A stretch of DNA of 64,000 bases from Arthrobacter sp. NtRootA1. GTDB taxonomy: Bacteria > Actinomycetota > Actinomycetes > Actinomycetales > Micrococcaceae. Made by a program: the position numbers and the translations under genes. Location: contig NZ_AP024630.1 of the NCBI RefSeq assembly GCF_019976975.1, positions 1,178,001 through 1,242,000 on the forward strand, read 5' to 3'. The first letter of the stretch is position 1; each line of letters begins with the position of its first letter. The notes beneath the pieces are model-generated. The model was not told where the DNA came from, made no database searches, and saw nothing but the letters and a program-made list of their open reading frames with translations. Positions 17,228-24,957 of this stretch are shown here, in pieces.

Positions 17228-17262
17228 ATGGTCTACGCACAGACTATCTGTGCATAGACCAT
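17228..17262 (-). promoter_or_regulatory. MarR-type palindromic operator, 35 bp
   Basis: ATGGTCTACGCACAGA at 17228-17243 and TCTGTGCATAGACCAT at 17247-17262 are inverted repeats matching at 15 of 16 positions around a 3 bp centre; the inner GCACAGA/TCTGTGC is perfect. The site ends 19 bp before the SRPBCC start codon and so overlaps the operon's promoter or transcript start. No T-run follows, arguing against a terminator. Confidence 0.75.
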
Positions 17263-17275
17263 CTTGTACAGGCTA

Positions 17276-18010
17276 CTACTCGCAACCAATTCCGTCGTGG
17301 TCGTTATCCAGGCCGTAAATGTCAGAACCAACCACTGTCACCGGACCTCGGACATAAGCAGGTCCGTTGCCTTTGCCGCCAGCACAGTCGACGTCGGACG
17401 CAATGGGTACGCAGGCGCCGGCGTAGTTCGGGTCGCAGCCACTTTGAACGGCGGGGGCGGGGGCAGGCTTGGCAGCGGCGGCAGCAGCCTGATCGGCTGC
17501 AGCTTGGTCTGCCGCTGCTTTGGCAGCGGCTGCTTGGTCGGCAGCGAGTTTGTCCGCGGCAGCCTTATCAGCCGCGGCCTTGTCCGCTGCAGCTTTCGCG
17601 GCTGCGTCCGCTGCCGCCTTCTCTGCCGCGGCTTTTGCCGCAACGTCTGCAGCGCGTTGATCAGAAAGCTTTCCTGCTGTTGCGGAGTCCAGCCAGACGA
17701 GATTTCCGGATTGATCAATCGTGCAGATGTACGTTTCGCCGGCCACAGATTGGATGTTCTTCTCAGCGGCGCAGGCTTTCCCGGCTATCTGGCTCGGCGT
17801 TGGAGTAGGCGTAGGCGAGGGAGAAGCTGACGTCGATTCCTTGGTGCTGCTCACGGATCCAGCAGCTCCCATGGATCCCGAACCGCAACCGGCCAGCAGA
17901 ATCATCAGTGACCCGATGGCCGTGATTCCGAGTGCTTTACCGCGAAAACTCCCTGACGATTTGCCGCCGAAAAGCGAGTGTTTTCCGGCGCGCGAAAGTT
18001 GTGTGTGCAA
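17276..18010 (-). CDS. Lipoprotein with C-terminal excalibur domain, 244 aa
   Basis: A signal sequence with lipobox LLAG-C (Cys42) predicts attachment to the outer face of the membrane. Then come a Ser/Thr/Pro linker, a short Cys-containing region (ACAAEKNIQS...YICTID) and a long Ala/Lys/Asp repetitive helix (about residues 118-190) likely to form a coiled coil or span the wall. The C-terminus is an excalibur calcium-binding domain, ending DNDHDGIGCE with conserved cysteines. Excalibur domains occur on surface proteins and nucleases. No catalytic domain is present, so this may be a wall-associated binding protein. A SRPBCC-marR operon follows downstream. Confidence 0.85.
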   Translation of the reverse strand: MHTQLSRAGKHSLFGGKSSGSFRGKALGITAIGSLMILLAGCGSGSMGAAGSVSSTKESTSASPSPTPTPTPSQIAGKACAAEKNIQSVAGETYICTIDQSGNLVWLDSATAGKLSDQRAADVAAKAAAEKAAADAAAKAAADKAAADKAAADKLAADQAAAAKAAADQAAADQAAAAAAKPAPAPAVQSGCDPNYAGACVPIASDVDCAGGKGNGPAYVRGPVTVVGSDIYGLDNDHDGIGCE

Positions 18011-18129
18011 TGTGTTGCCCCCTTAAAGTGCGCCCATGCGAAAGGCGCGTGGAGCGACAGTAACACCGGTCACACGGGCCCCAACAGGAGAAGTCTTCTA
18101 TGACTTAGCACAGGGTGTGGGGGCTGCTT

Positions 18130-18435
18130 CTAGCCGGACTCCTCGTTGTCATCGCGGTAGTCGTCATCCTCTTCGAAGGAGGGTGCGAGGGCCTGCTCGA
18201 TATAATCTGCTTCCGCAGCCTCTGCTTCAGATGCGCCTGCGAGCCGTGAAAATGCTGACCGGCCGGGAAGCACGTCTGTACGCTGCTCCAGGACGTCGGC
18301 CTCAGGGGCATCATCGGGTAGCGGTTTCGTTAACTCGAACTCCTCAGAAGCCTCCGGGAGGACGGGCGTTTGCTGTTCAAGCGCATCGGCCTCCGGCACT
18401 TCGCGCGGTGTTTCCGGCTCTTGTCCGATCTTCAT
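18130..18435 (-). CDS. Acidic repeat protein with EADxxEQ motifs, 101 aa
   Basis: A very acidic, probably disordered protein with three copies of an EAD-x-x-EQ motif (EADALEQ, EADVLEQ, EADYIEQ); the first two are each followed by a TxVLP stretch. Similar EADxLEQ-bearing small proteins occur in many actinobacteria, usually uncharacterised. AGGAGG stands seven bases before the chosen ATG (18435); an adjacent ATG at 18438 is also possible. The stop is followed by no close gene. It is the last of three minus-strand genes after hsp20, with 11 bp between it and the small membrane gene, so it is likely stress-co-expressed. Function unknown. Confidence 0.7.
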   Translation of the reverse strand: MKIGQEPETPREVPEADALEQQTPVLPEASEEFELTKPLPDDAPEADVLEQRTDVLPGRSAFSRLAGASEAEAAEADYIEQALAPSFEEDDDYRDDNEESG

Positions 18436-18446
18436 CATCTTTCCTC

Positions 18447-18722
18447 CTAACCTGAGCCCAACAACCACGATTGGTCAGTTTGGGTTTCCTTCGGGTGCCG
18501 GCGCAGTTTCCGGAACACCAGTTCCAGTGGCCAGACCAACACCCGAAGTGCCCCTGCCACCAGCAACAGAATCACAAAGAGCACTATGGCTGGCAGGCAA
18601 AAAATGAACACCGTGATTGCCGTTATGAGATAACCGACGAAATAAGCCGTCATCACTCCGGTGTCCACCGTGAGCTCCCGAAGATTGAATTGCCAATAGG
18701 GGATCTTGCCCGGTGTACGCAC
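18447..18722 (-). CDS. Small membrane protein in hsp20 operon, 91 aa
   Basis: A small protein with one long or two adjacent hydrophobic segments (about residues 24-66, including TAYFVGYLITAITVFIFCLPAIVLFVI split over two helices) and a basic C-terminal tail FRKLRRHPKETQ facing the cytoplasm. The GTG at 18722 begins 12 bp after the hsp20 stop codon, supporting an operon; an ATG at 18653 would be an alternative start but has a badly spaced ribosome binding site. I do not recognise the family. The context suggests a membrane stress role, which is inference only. Confidence 0.6.
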   Translation of the reverse strand: MRTPGKIPYWQFNLRELTVDTGVMTAYFVGYLITAITVFIFCLPAIVLFVILLLVAGALRVLVWPLELVFRKLRRHPKETQTDQSWLLGSG

Positions 18723-18733
18723 CAGGCTACGGT

Positions 18734-19195
18734 CTAACGGGTTTCGGTGGGCCCGGTGCTGGGACTGGTGCCGGCCCCCGAAGAAGCGGCGCGGGTGATG
18801 GGTATCTTGCGTGCCTGCTTCTCCGATTGCTCCGGCATCGGAATCCGCACTTCGAGGATGCCATCCGTATAGGAGGCGTTGACGTCTTGTTCGGAGACCG
18901 CCGTCGGAAGTTTCACGGTTCGGGAAAAAGTGCCGTACCGGAATTCTGAGCGGTATCCCCTCTTGTCCTTATGCTCGGACTTTTCCTCATGGCGGACCTG
19001 GATCTGCAGCTCGTCACCGGAGAGAGTGATATCGACGTCCTTTTCAGGATTGATGCCTGGAACTTCGGCTTTGACCACCATCGATCCGCCGTCCCGGTAT
19101 TCCTCCACACGGAGCCAGGAGCCGGCCTCTCCTTCAAGGAACCGACGGACAGGATCGGCGATGTCACTGGCCGACCAACGAAGTAGATTGCTCAT
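18734..19195 (-). CDS. Hsp20/alpha-crystallin small heat shock protein, 153 aa
   Basis: An alpha-crystallin domain at about residues 35-130, with the strands VVKAEVPGINPEKDVDITL, a beta5-beta7 region and the SYTDGILEVRIP motif equivalent to the A-x-x-x-n-GvL signature. The C-terminal IPI (in ARKIPITR) is the IxI motif that docks oligomer subunits. It is an ATP-independent holdase for unfolding proteins. AGGAGG lies seven bases before the ATG and a sigma-A-like promoter is visible upstream. It heads a three-gene unit with a small membrane protein and an acidic repeat protein. A second, different hsp20 occurs at 28671. Confidence 0.93.
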   Translation of the reverse strand: MSNLLRWSASDIADPVRRFLEGEAGSWLRVEEYRDGGSMVVKAEVPGINPEKDVDITLSGDELQIQVRHEEKSEHKDKRGYRSEFRYGTFSRTVKLPTAVSEQDVNASYTDGILEVRIPMPEQSEKQARKIPITRAASSGAGTSPSTGPTETR

Positions 19196-19218
19196 CGTGG
19201 TGCCTCCTGTTTGTTACC

Positions 19219-19250
19219 AGGCCCCGCGGACCGACCCCCGGGCGGGGCCT
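19219..19250 (-). promoter_or_regulatory. Leader hairpin before hsp20
   Basis: AGGCCCCGC at 19219-19227 pairs with GCGGGGCCT at 19242-19250, a 9 bp perfect stem with a 14-base loop, lying between the predicted transcript start and the ribosome binding site (19202-19207). It may modulate translation or stability. Confidence 0.4.
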
Positions 19251-19269
19251 CGATCGGATCTACACAAAT

Positions 19270-19298
19270 AAAATACGCCCAACATGCATCGTTGTTAA
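19270..19298 (-). promoter_or_regulatory. Predicted promoter of the hsp20 operon
   Basis: Read on the minus strand: TTAACA (19298-19293), 17 bp spacer, TATTTT (19275-19270). Transcription would begin near 19263, about 70 bases before the start codon. I see no HspR-type CTTGAGT inverted repeat or CIRCE element next to it. Confidence 0.55.
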
Positions 19299-19354
19299 GA
19301 CGCCCTTGGCCTTGCTGGAAGCCCCGTGCTTGGCCAGCGTTGAGGCACCCAAAG

Positions 19355-20242
19355 TTATCTCTCCAGAAGAGCCGCGGACGCTCCCGAGGCCTTCTCACTC
19401 TCGAAAACCGGACCTGCGGACGGTCGCTTCGCCAGGCGTTCCTCCCCGGGACCGTGCGGTCGGAGCTGTTTGAACACCCAAGGGAAGAAGTATGTCTTTG
19501 CCCATGCCAGGTCACCTGCCCGTGCTTGACGCCAGCTGCTTTCCGGTAGCTCTTTGGGTTCCAACGGCCGGAGGGTATGGGGCACATTGAGTGTGTCCAG
19601 CACAGCAATGGCCACGGTGTGATGACCCAACGGGGAGAGATGCAGCCGGTCAGGGTCCCACATTCTCGGGTCCCTGAGTTGTCGTAGGGCCCAAAGATCT
19701 GTGAGGACTGCCCCGTGGCGGGCAGCAATAGCGTGAACGTCCTCGTTGAAGATGGCCACTTTGCCACGATTGCGCCCCAGTAGCGGGGTGGATCCCCAGT
19801 CCGGTCCTGTGAACAAAACAATCGTCGCGCCGGTCTCAGCCAAGAGGCTCACGCCGGTCTCAAGTTTGCTGGCAAGCTTGTCCGGGTCACTGCCATGGAA
19901 CACCATGTCGTTCCCGCCTGCCGACAAAGTGATTAGGTCCGGCTTCAGGGTAAGGGCCTGACCGATTTGCCGGTCCAGGATCTGCTGCATCAGCAAGCCG
20001 CGAACCGCCAGATTCGCATAGGCAAAATCCGGGCTGTCAGCTGCCAGTTCTTCGGCAACACGGTCAGCCCAGCCGCGCAGCCCTCCGACGCTTCCTGGTT
20101 CCGGATCCCCAATCCCTTCGGTAAAGGAATCCCCAAGCGCCACATACCTGCTCCACGGGTGCGGGCGGTCCTTGGTAGTCAGCCCAACATCCGGTGTGAG
20201 ATCAACAAGGCCTTTGGGGGTACCCCGGCCACGCCACCTCAT
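19355..20242 (-). CDS. SGNH/GDSL-type esterase, 295 aa
   Basis: All SGNH blocks are present: GDSFTEG (block I, nucleophile Ser), an AVRG Gly-containing block II, SAGGNDM (block III) and DRLHLSPLGH (block V with the catalytic Asp and His). The start at 20242 has AAGGAGGT about six bases upstream; the frame runs further upstream over the UDP-glucose dehydrogenase gene and that part is rejected. There is no signal peptide, so it is cytoplasmic or released unconventionally. Substrates of this family include acyl esters, acetylated sugars and lipids. It lies 86 bp behind the UDP-glucose dehydrogenase gene on the same strand and might trim acyl groups of the same glycolipid, which is inference. Confidence 0.85.
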   Translation of the reverse strand: MRWRGRGTPKGLVDLTPDVGLTTKDRPHPWSRYVALGDSFTEGIGDPEPGSVGGLRGWADRVAEELAADSPDFAYANLAVRGLLMQQILDRQIGQALTLKPDLITLSAGGNDMVFHGSDPDKLASKLETGVSLLAETGATIVLFTGPDWGSTPLLGRNRGKVAIFNEDVHAIAARHGAVLTDLWALRQLRDPRMWDPDRLHLSPLGHHTVAIAVLDTLNVPHTLRPLEPKELPESSWRQARAGDLAWAKTYFFPWVFKQLRPHGPGEERLAKRPSAGPVFESEKASGASAALLER

Positions 20243-20328
20243 CGCCCTACCTCCTTGTAAGGAAAAAGGTTTCTTACAATGTGGATAACGGCAGTGCTTG
20301 TCGTGATGTTCCCGGGAGTTCGAGCCGG

Positions 20329-21678
20329 CTAGAGGAACATTTCCTCCGCCACCACCGAAGCTCCCGTCCCCAACCCGCGGACGGTCCACCCCGCACTCCG
20401 CCAAGCCTCGGCGTCCAGTACATTCCGCGCGTCCAGCACCATCCGGCGTCGTACCAGTGAACCCGCAAGCGATGGCGAGAGGGACACATATTCGTCCCAT
20501 TCGGTCAACAACAGCACCAGTTCGGCGCCCTCAAGGGCGCGCTTGGTGGAGGCTTCGAAGCGGATCTGCGGGTAGCGGATCCAAGCGTTGTTGATGGCTT
20601 TGGGATCGGTGACGGTTACGTGTGCGCCGGCAGAAGCGAGTTGCTGCGCGACGTCCAGGGCGGGGGAGTCGCGGATGTCGTCGGTGTCGGGTTTGAACGC
20701 TGCGCCGAGGATTGTCACCGTTCTGCCGGACAGGAACCCCCGGCACATTTCCCTTGCCACATCCACGGCACGGGTGCGCTGGTCCAGGTTTATGGTGTCC
20801 ACCAAGGCCATCCATCGGTCCACGGACGGAACGGAAAGCTCGCGCGATTGGGCGCGGAACGAACGGATGTCCTTGGGCAGGCAGCCCCCGCCGAATCCGA
20901 GCCCGGCGTGCAGGTACCGGTTGCCGATGCGCGGATCCAAACCCATCGCCTCGCTGAGCTCGCCCACGTCAGCACCCGAAGCATCGCAGAGCTCTGCCAT
21001 CGCGTTGATAAAGCTGACCTTCGTGGCCAGGAACGCGTTCGACGCCGACTTGATCAGCTCCGCCGTGGCAAAGTTGCAGACCAAACGGGGGATCCCGGCG
21101 CTGATCAGCGGCTCGTACACGGCATCCAGAACGGCTGTCACCGGAGCTCCGGCTGCGGCACCCTTGCCGCCAGGAACCCCGTAAACCAGACGATCAGGAA
21201 CCAGGGAATCCTTGATGGCTGTGCCTTGACGCAGGAACTCGGGGTTCCAGCCGAGCAGGACGTCCGAGCGTCGGGCCAGGATCGCCCGAAGCGTCTCCAC
21301 AGTGCCTACCGGCACCGTTGATTTACCCACGACGGCGGCACTCTTGGCCAGGTGGGGGAGGAGGCTCTTCGTGGCGCTCATCAGGTAGGAGAGATCGGCC
21401 GTGTCAGAGGTCTTGGACTGCGGCGTGCCCACGCAGAGGAAATGGACTTTGGCGTCGGCTGCCGCTGAGAAATCAGTGGTGAACTTCAGCCGGCCCGTGG
21501 TGCGTCCATCGCTGAGAAGTTCGTCCAGGCCGGGCTCGTGGAAGGGAGCCAGCGCCTTGTTGAGCTGCTCAACCTTGTGGGAATCGACGTCGATGCCCAC
21601 CACGGTGTGTCCCATGGACGCGAGCGTTGCGGCGTGGACGGCGCCGAGGTAGCCGCAGCCGATCACGGAGATCTTCAT
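20329..21678 (-). CDS. ugd: UDP-glucose 6-dehydrogenase, 449 aa
   Basis: Converts UDP-glucose to UDP-glucuronate using two NAD. The N-terminal Rossmann motif is GCGYLG (residues 7-12); NPEFLRQG at 145-152, Lys210 and the catalytic Cys266 in GFGGGCLPKD are all present, followed by the C-terminal UDP-binding domain (LGAAFKPDTDDIRDSP). Length matches the family. Its ATG overlaps the stop codon of the upstream glycosyltransferase (ATGA), so the two are translationally coupled. Together they suggest synthesis of a glucuronic-acid-containing glycolipid or wall polymer. Confidence 0.95.
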   Translation of the reverse strand: MKISVIGCGYLGAVHAATLASMGHTVVGIDVDSHKVEQLNKALAPFHEPGLDELLSDGRTTGRLKFTTDFSAAADAKVHFLCVGTPQSKTSDTADLSYLMSATKSLLPHLAKSAAVVGKSTVPVGTVETLRAILARRSDVLLGWNPEFLRQGTAIKDSLVPDRLVYGVPGGKGAAAGAPVTAVLDAVYEPLISAGIPRLVCNFATAELIKSASNAFLATKVSFINAMAELCDASGADVGELSEAMGLDPRIGNRYLHAGLGFGGGCLPKDIRSFRAQSRELSVPSVDRWMALVDTINLDQRTRAVDVAREMCRGFLSGRTVTILGAAFKPDTDDIRDSPALDVAQQLASAGAHVTVTDPKAINNAWIRYPQIRFEASTKRALEGAELVLLLTEWDEYVSLSPSLAGSLVRRRMVLDARNVLDAEAWRSAGWTVRGLGTGASVVAEEMFL

Positions 21679-22841
21679 GAGGAGGGTCCTTTGCTTGAGG
21701 TCAATTCAGTGGGGCCGGCTTCGCTGGGAATGCCGGCGATGACTTCGTTGTAATGCCGTACCAGATCGGCGCTGAGCACGGGCCACGTCCGTCCCTGGAC
21801 CGACGCGGTTGCTGCCGCTGCGAACGCGCGGCGCTTGGCGTCGTCGCCCATCAGGTCCTGCACGTAGTCGCGCAGTTGGGTGAGGTTCCCCGGCTCGTAC
21901 AGCCAGCCTGTGCGGGAGTTTTCCACGAGGTCGAGGGGGCCGCCGCGGCCCGTCGCAACCACAGGAACGCCCGACGCCATGGCTTCCTGGATGGTCTGGC
22001 AGAAGGTCTCGAACTCGCCGGGATGAACAAAGAGATCGAAGCCTGCCACAGCCTGCGCCAACGAATCCCCGCCGAGGAAACCAGCAAAGTGCGCGTTCGG
22101 GAGGGCCGTTTGGAGTGCTTCCCGCTGCGGACCGTCACCAACAATCACGAGCTTCGTATCCGGCAGGTCCGACAGCACGGCGAGGTCTTCCACCTGCTTC
22201 TCCACGGCGAGGCGGCCGACGTAGCCGATGATCCGGTGACCGTCCGGTGCTACCGAGCTGCGCCACGCCGTCGAACGTTTCGCGGGGTTGAAGCGTGCGG
22301 TATCCACGCCGCGGCGCCACATATCCACGCGCAGGATGCCGCGTCCGCGCAACTGGTTCAGCGCGAACGTGGACGGCACAAGGGTTCGGGTGGCAAGAAG
22401 ATGAATGTTGTCCACGCGGTTCCACGCCCAGTTCTCCAGGAACGGCACGCCATAGCGGGCAGCGTAGCTGGGGACCTCGGTTTGATAGATCGCAACTGTC
22501 GGGATCCCGAGTTGATCGGCAGCCTGCACAGCCCGCCAGCCCAGGACGAACGGGGAGGCGAGATGAACGACGTCGGGGGCGAAATCGGCAAGGATTCGCT
22601 TGACCCGATTCACACCACCCAACGCAACCCGCACATTCGTGTAACCGGCCAGCGGCACTGAGGGAAGCCTGTGCACATACGCACCTTTGACGACGCTCGA
22701 AACATCGGTGTCCGACGTCGACGGAGCGATCACCATCACCTCATCCCCGCGCGCCTGCAGATGCTCCAGCACCCGCAGTATCGAATGGGTTACACCATTC
22801 ATCAGTGGCAGGAATGATTCGGCGACGATTGCGATCCTCAC
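21675..22841 (-). CDS. GT4 family glycosyltransferase, MgtA-like mannosyltransferase, 388 aa
   Basis: A GT-B fold family 4 retaining glycosyltransferase. It starts RIAIVAESFLPLMNGVTHSI, with the acceptor-side loop of the family; the donor site has VGRLAVEK (208-215) and the E-x7-E pair Glu278/Glu286 in the C-terminal domain. The N-terminus closely resembles actinobacterial GDP-mannose-dependent alpha-mannosyltransferases such as corynebacterial MgtA, which mannosylates glucuronosyl-diacylglycerol. Coupling with UDP-glucose dehydrogenase, the source of UDP-glucuronate, supports that role. GTG start; the ribosome binding site is weak. Assignment to MgtA rather than PimB/PimC-type enzymes is likely but not certain. 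Confidence 0.82.
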   Translation of the reverse strand: MRIAIVAESFLPLMNGVTHSILRVLEHLQARGDEVMVIAPSTSDTDVSSVVKGAYVHRLPSVPLAGYTNVRVALGGVNRVKRILADFAPDVVHLASPFVLGWRAVQAADQLGIPTVAIYQTEVPSYAARYGVPFLENWAWNRVDNIHLLATRTLVPSTFALNQLRGRGILRVDMWRRGVDTARFNPAKRSTAWRSSVAPDGHRIIGYVGRLAVEKQVEDLAVLSDLPDTKLVIVGDGPQREALQTALPNAHFAGFLGGDSLAQAVAGFDLFVHPGEFETFCQTIQEAMASGVPVVATGRGGPLDLVENSRTGWLYEPGNLTQLRDYVQDLMGDDAKRRAFAAAATASVQGRTWPVLSADLVRHYNEVIAGIPSEAGPTELTSSKGPSS

Positions 22842-22943
22842 GGTTTCAACGGTGGTCGGAGCGGTTGGCCTTGGGGGTTCGAACGGGTGGCCTGTGGAGG
22901 AAGAGTTGGTTAACAGGAGTCTTCATCGCTGTTGGAGGGCCGC

Positions 22944-22994
22944 GTAGACTTCCCGCATGGACGCGCTGGGGCGTCACGACTTTTGGGGGTCAAA
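22944..22994 (+). promoter_or_regulatory. Leader of first beta-propeller gene, shared with its paralogue
   Basis: GTAGACT at 22944 lies 51 bases before the ATG, exactly as in the paralogue at 24907. The two leaders also share GACGCG and a TTGGGGGTC ribosome-binding segment at matching places. TAGACT fits an actinobacterial -10 box (TAnnnT). Confidence 0.5.
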
Positions 22995-24890
22995 ATGGGT
23001 GCTGTTGGGGATCATTCGCGCGCGCTTGGGGGAGTGGGCGTACGACGGCGCCTGGCAGCGGTGCGGCCTGTCGCCGTCGGACTGGCGCTGGCGCTTTTGG
23101 TGGGAACCGTTGGTTCGTTGACAACGACAGCACCGCCGGCACTGGCTGACGCGGTGACCAACGTTGTTCCTGTGGGGGACCAGCCTGGGGAAATTGCCGT
23201 GAACCCTTTGACGAACCAGGCGTATGTTGCCACGTTTGAGGGCGTTTCCGTCATCAATGGCGTTTCTGACGGGGGCGACTTGTATTCAGGTGACATGCCT
23301 GTGGACGTTGCATTGAACACGGCGACAAACAAGATCTACGTCAGCGAGATTGGTGGATCCGTTGCCGTGGTTGACGGTGTGACCCGCGCCGTAACGTCCG
23401 TGCCGGTGGGCTCCGGGGCCGGTGTCGTTGCTGTCAACGAAACGAACAACAAGATTTACGTCGGTATCGCTTCCGGCGTTGCCGTCATCGATGGTGTTAC
23501 GAACGCAGTTACCAGTGTTCCGCTATCCGGGGGTGCGCAGGACATCGTGGTCAACCCTGTCACCAACAAGGTTTACGTGAACTCCAGCGGAACCATCAGG
23601 GTCATCAACGCTGGTGGCAGCGTTACCGGCGACGTCATCATCGGCGCTGGGGGCATTCGCGCCCTCGCAGTCAATCAGGCAACCAACAAGATCTACTACA
23701 CCACGCTTGGCAGGTACGGTGCCGGCGTGAGTGTGATTGACGGCGCGACCGATAAAACCACGGGAAAGTACGAGTCTTCCAGCAAGGTGGGGATGTTGGC
23801 TGTCAACCCTGCCACCAACAGGATTTACGTGGCGGCGGACAGCAACTCAACAGACGGCTACGTCAAAGTCATTGACGGGGCGAGCCTGACTGAAATTGCG
23901 CAGATCATCACACCCTCGCTTGTCCGTGACATCGTGGTGAATCAAGCGAGCAACAAGATCTACGTTCCTATGTCCGGCCGGGGAACCACCATCATTGATG
24001 GCGCCGACAACAGCAGTTCCGCTGTGTACACCGGGCAGGAGCCGGTTTCGGCGGCCGTGAACCCCTCCACCGGCAAAACGTACGTGGCCAACAATGGCAG
24101 CGACTCCGTGTCGGTGATCGATGGAACGGTGCCGGCACCTGTTAAGAACGACTTCAACGGCGATGGTTTTGCCGACGTTTTGGCTAGGGAAGCTTCCGGC
24201 GTGCTGTGGCTTTACCCGGGCAACGGCTCGGGTGGCTGGTTGCCTCGCCTCCAGGTCGGGCAGGGATGGAACGTCATGACCGCACTGCTTGCTCCCGGCG
24301 ACTTCAACGGCGACGGCCATGCTGATGTGCTCGCCCGCGATGGCGGCGGATTGCTCTGGCTGTATCCGGGTAACGGTTCCGCAGGCTGGAAACCGCGGGT
24401 GCAGGTGGGCAGTGGCTGGGAGGGCATGAGCGCGATCGAAGGGATTGACTTCCACGGCGACGGGTTCACAGACGTTGCAGCCCGCGACCGTGGTGGTGCC
24501 CTTTGGGTATACCGGGGAGATGGCAGCGGTGGCTGGTTGCCCAGGATGTGGGTTGGTTCAGGGTGGTCCGACATGTCCGAGATCACCGGGGTCGGCGACT
24601 TCAACGGCGACGGCCTGTCAGACATCGCGGCCCGCGACGGCGCCGGAGCCCTGTGGCTCTACCCGCCGAACGGCTACGGCAGCTGGCAGCCTCGCCAGGC
24701 AATCGGGCAAGGCTGGAACACCATGAATTCTCTTGTTGGCCCCGGCGACTTCGACGGTGATGGCCGGGCCGATATCTTGGCGCGAAATGCCGCTGGGGAG
24801 CTTTGGCTGTACTCGGGGCAAGGCGGATCCAGGTGGCCTTGGGCTTCGCGCGTCGGTACGGGGTGGAATGGGATGACGGCGATTCTGTGA
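22995..24890 (+). CDS. Secreted YVTN beta-propeller / FG-GAP repeat protein, 631 aa
   Basis: After a secretion signal (hydrophobic core VAVGLALALLVGTVGSL, cleavage likely after ALA near residue 50) come about seven YVTN/NHL-like blades carrying repeated NxxTNKIYV motifs with VIDG. The C-terminal part has five tandem units of about 49 residues, each starting DFNGDG-x-x-D and containing LWLYPGNG and QGWN. The DxNxDGxxD loops are calcium-binding as in FG-GAP/VCBS repeats. The start at 22995 has GGGGG five bases upstream and gives the same length as the paralogue next door. Role: extracellular or surface binding protein, perhaps adhesion; no catalytic motif is seen. Confidence 0.85.
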   Translation: MGAVGDHSRALGGVGVRRRLAAVRPVAVGLALALLVGTVGSLTTTAPPALADAVTNVVPVGDQPGEIAVNPLTNQAYVATFEGVSVINGVSDGGDLYSGDMPVDVALNTATNKIYVSEIGGSVAVVDGVTRAVTSVPVGSGAGVVAVNETNNKIYVGIASGVAVIDGVTNAVTSVPLSGGAQDIVVNPVTNKVYVNSSGTIRVINAGGSVTGDVIIGAGGIRALAVNQATNKIYYTTLGRYGAGVSVIDGATDKTTGKYESSSKVGMLAVNPATNRIYVAADSNSTDGYVKVIDGASLTEIAQIITPSLVRDIVVNQASNKIYVPMSGRGTTIIDGADNSSSAVYTGQEPVSAAVNPSTGKTYVANNGSDSVSVIDGTVPAPVKNDFNGDGFADVLAREASGVLWLYPGNGSGGWLPRLQVGQGWNVMTALLAPGDFNGDGHADVLARDGGGLLWLYPGNGSAGWKPRVQVGSGWEGMSAIEGIDFHGDGFTDVAARDRGGALWVYRGDGSGGWLPRMWVGSGWSDMSEITGVGDFNGDGLSDIAARDGAGALWLYPPNGYGSWQPRQAIGQGWNTMNSLVGPGDFDGDGRADILARNAAGELWLYSGQGGSRWPWASRVGTGWNGMTAIL

Positions 24891-24906
24891 GTTTCCTGAC
24901 AGCCAT

Positions 24907-24957
24907 GTAGACTCCGCTCATCGACGCGGCAGTCGCGTCTCATTTCTTGGGGGTCTC
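24907..24957 (+). promoter_or_regulatory. Leader of second beta-propeller gene
   Basis: GTAGACT at 24907-24913 stands 51 bases before the ATG, with CATCGACGCG and TTGGGGGTC matching the upstream paralogue's leader. This suggests that each copy keeps its own promoter although only 67 bp separate the genes. Confidence 0.5.

Noticed and set aside
17470..17660. Low-complexity GC-rich repeat
   Set aside because: It encodes the Ala/Lys/Asp helix of the excalibur lipoprotein and is explained by that coding function.
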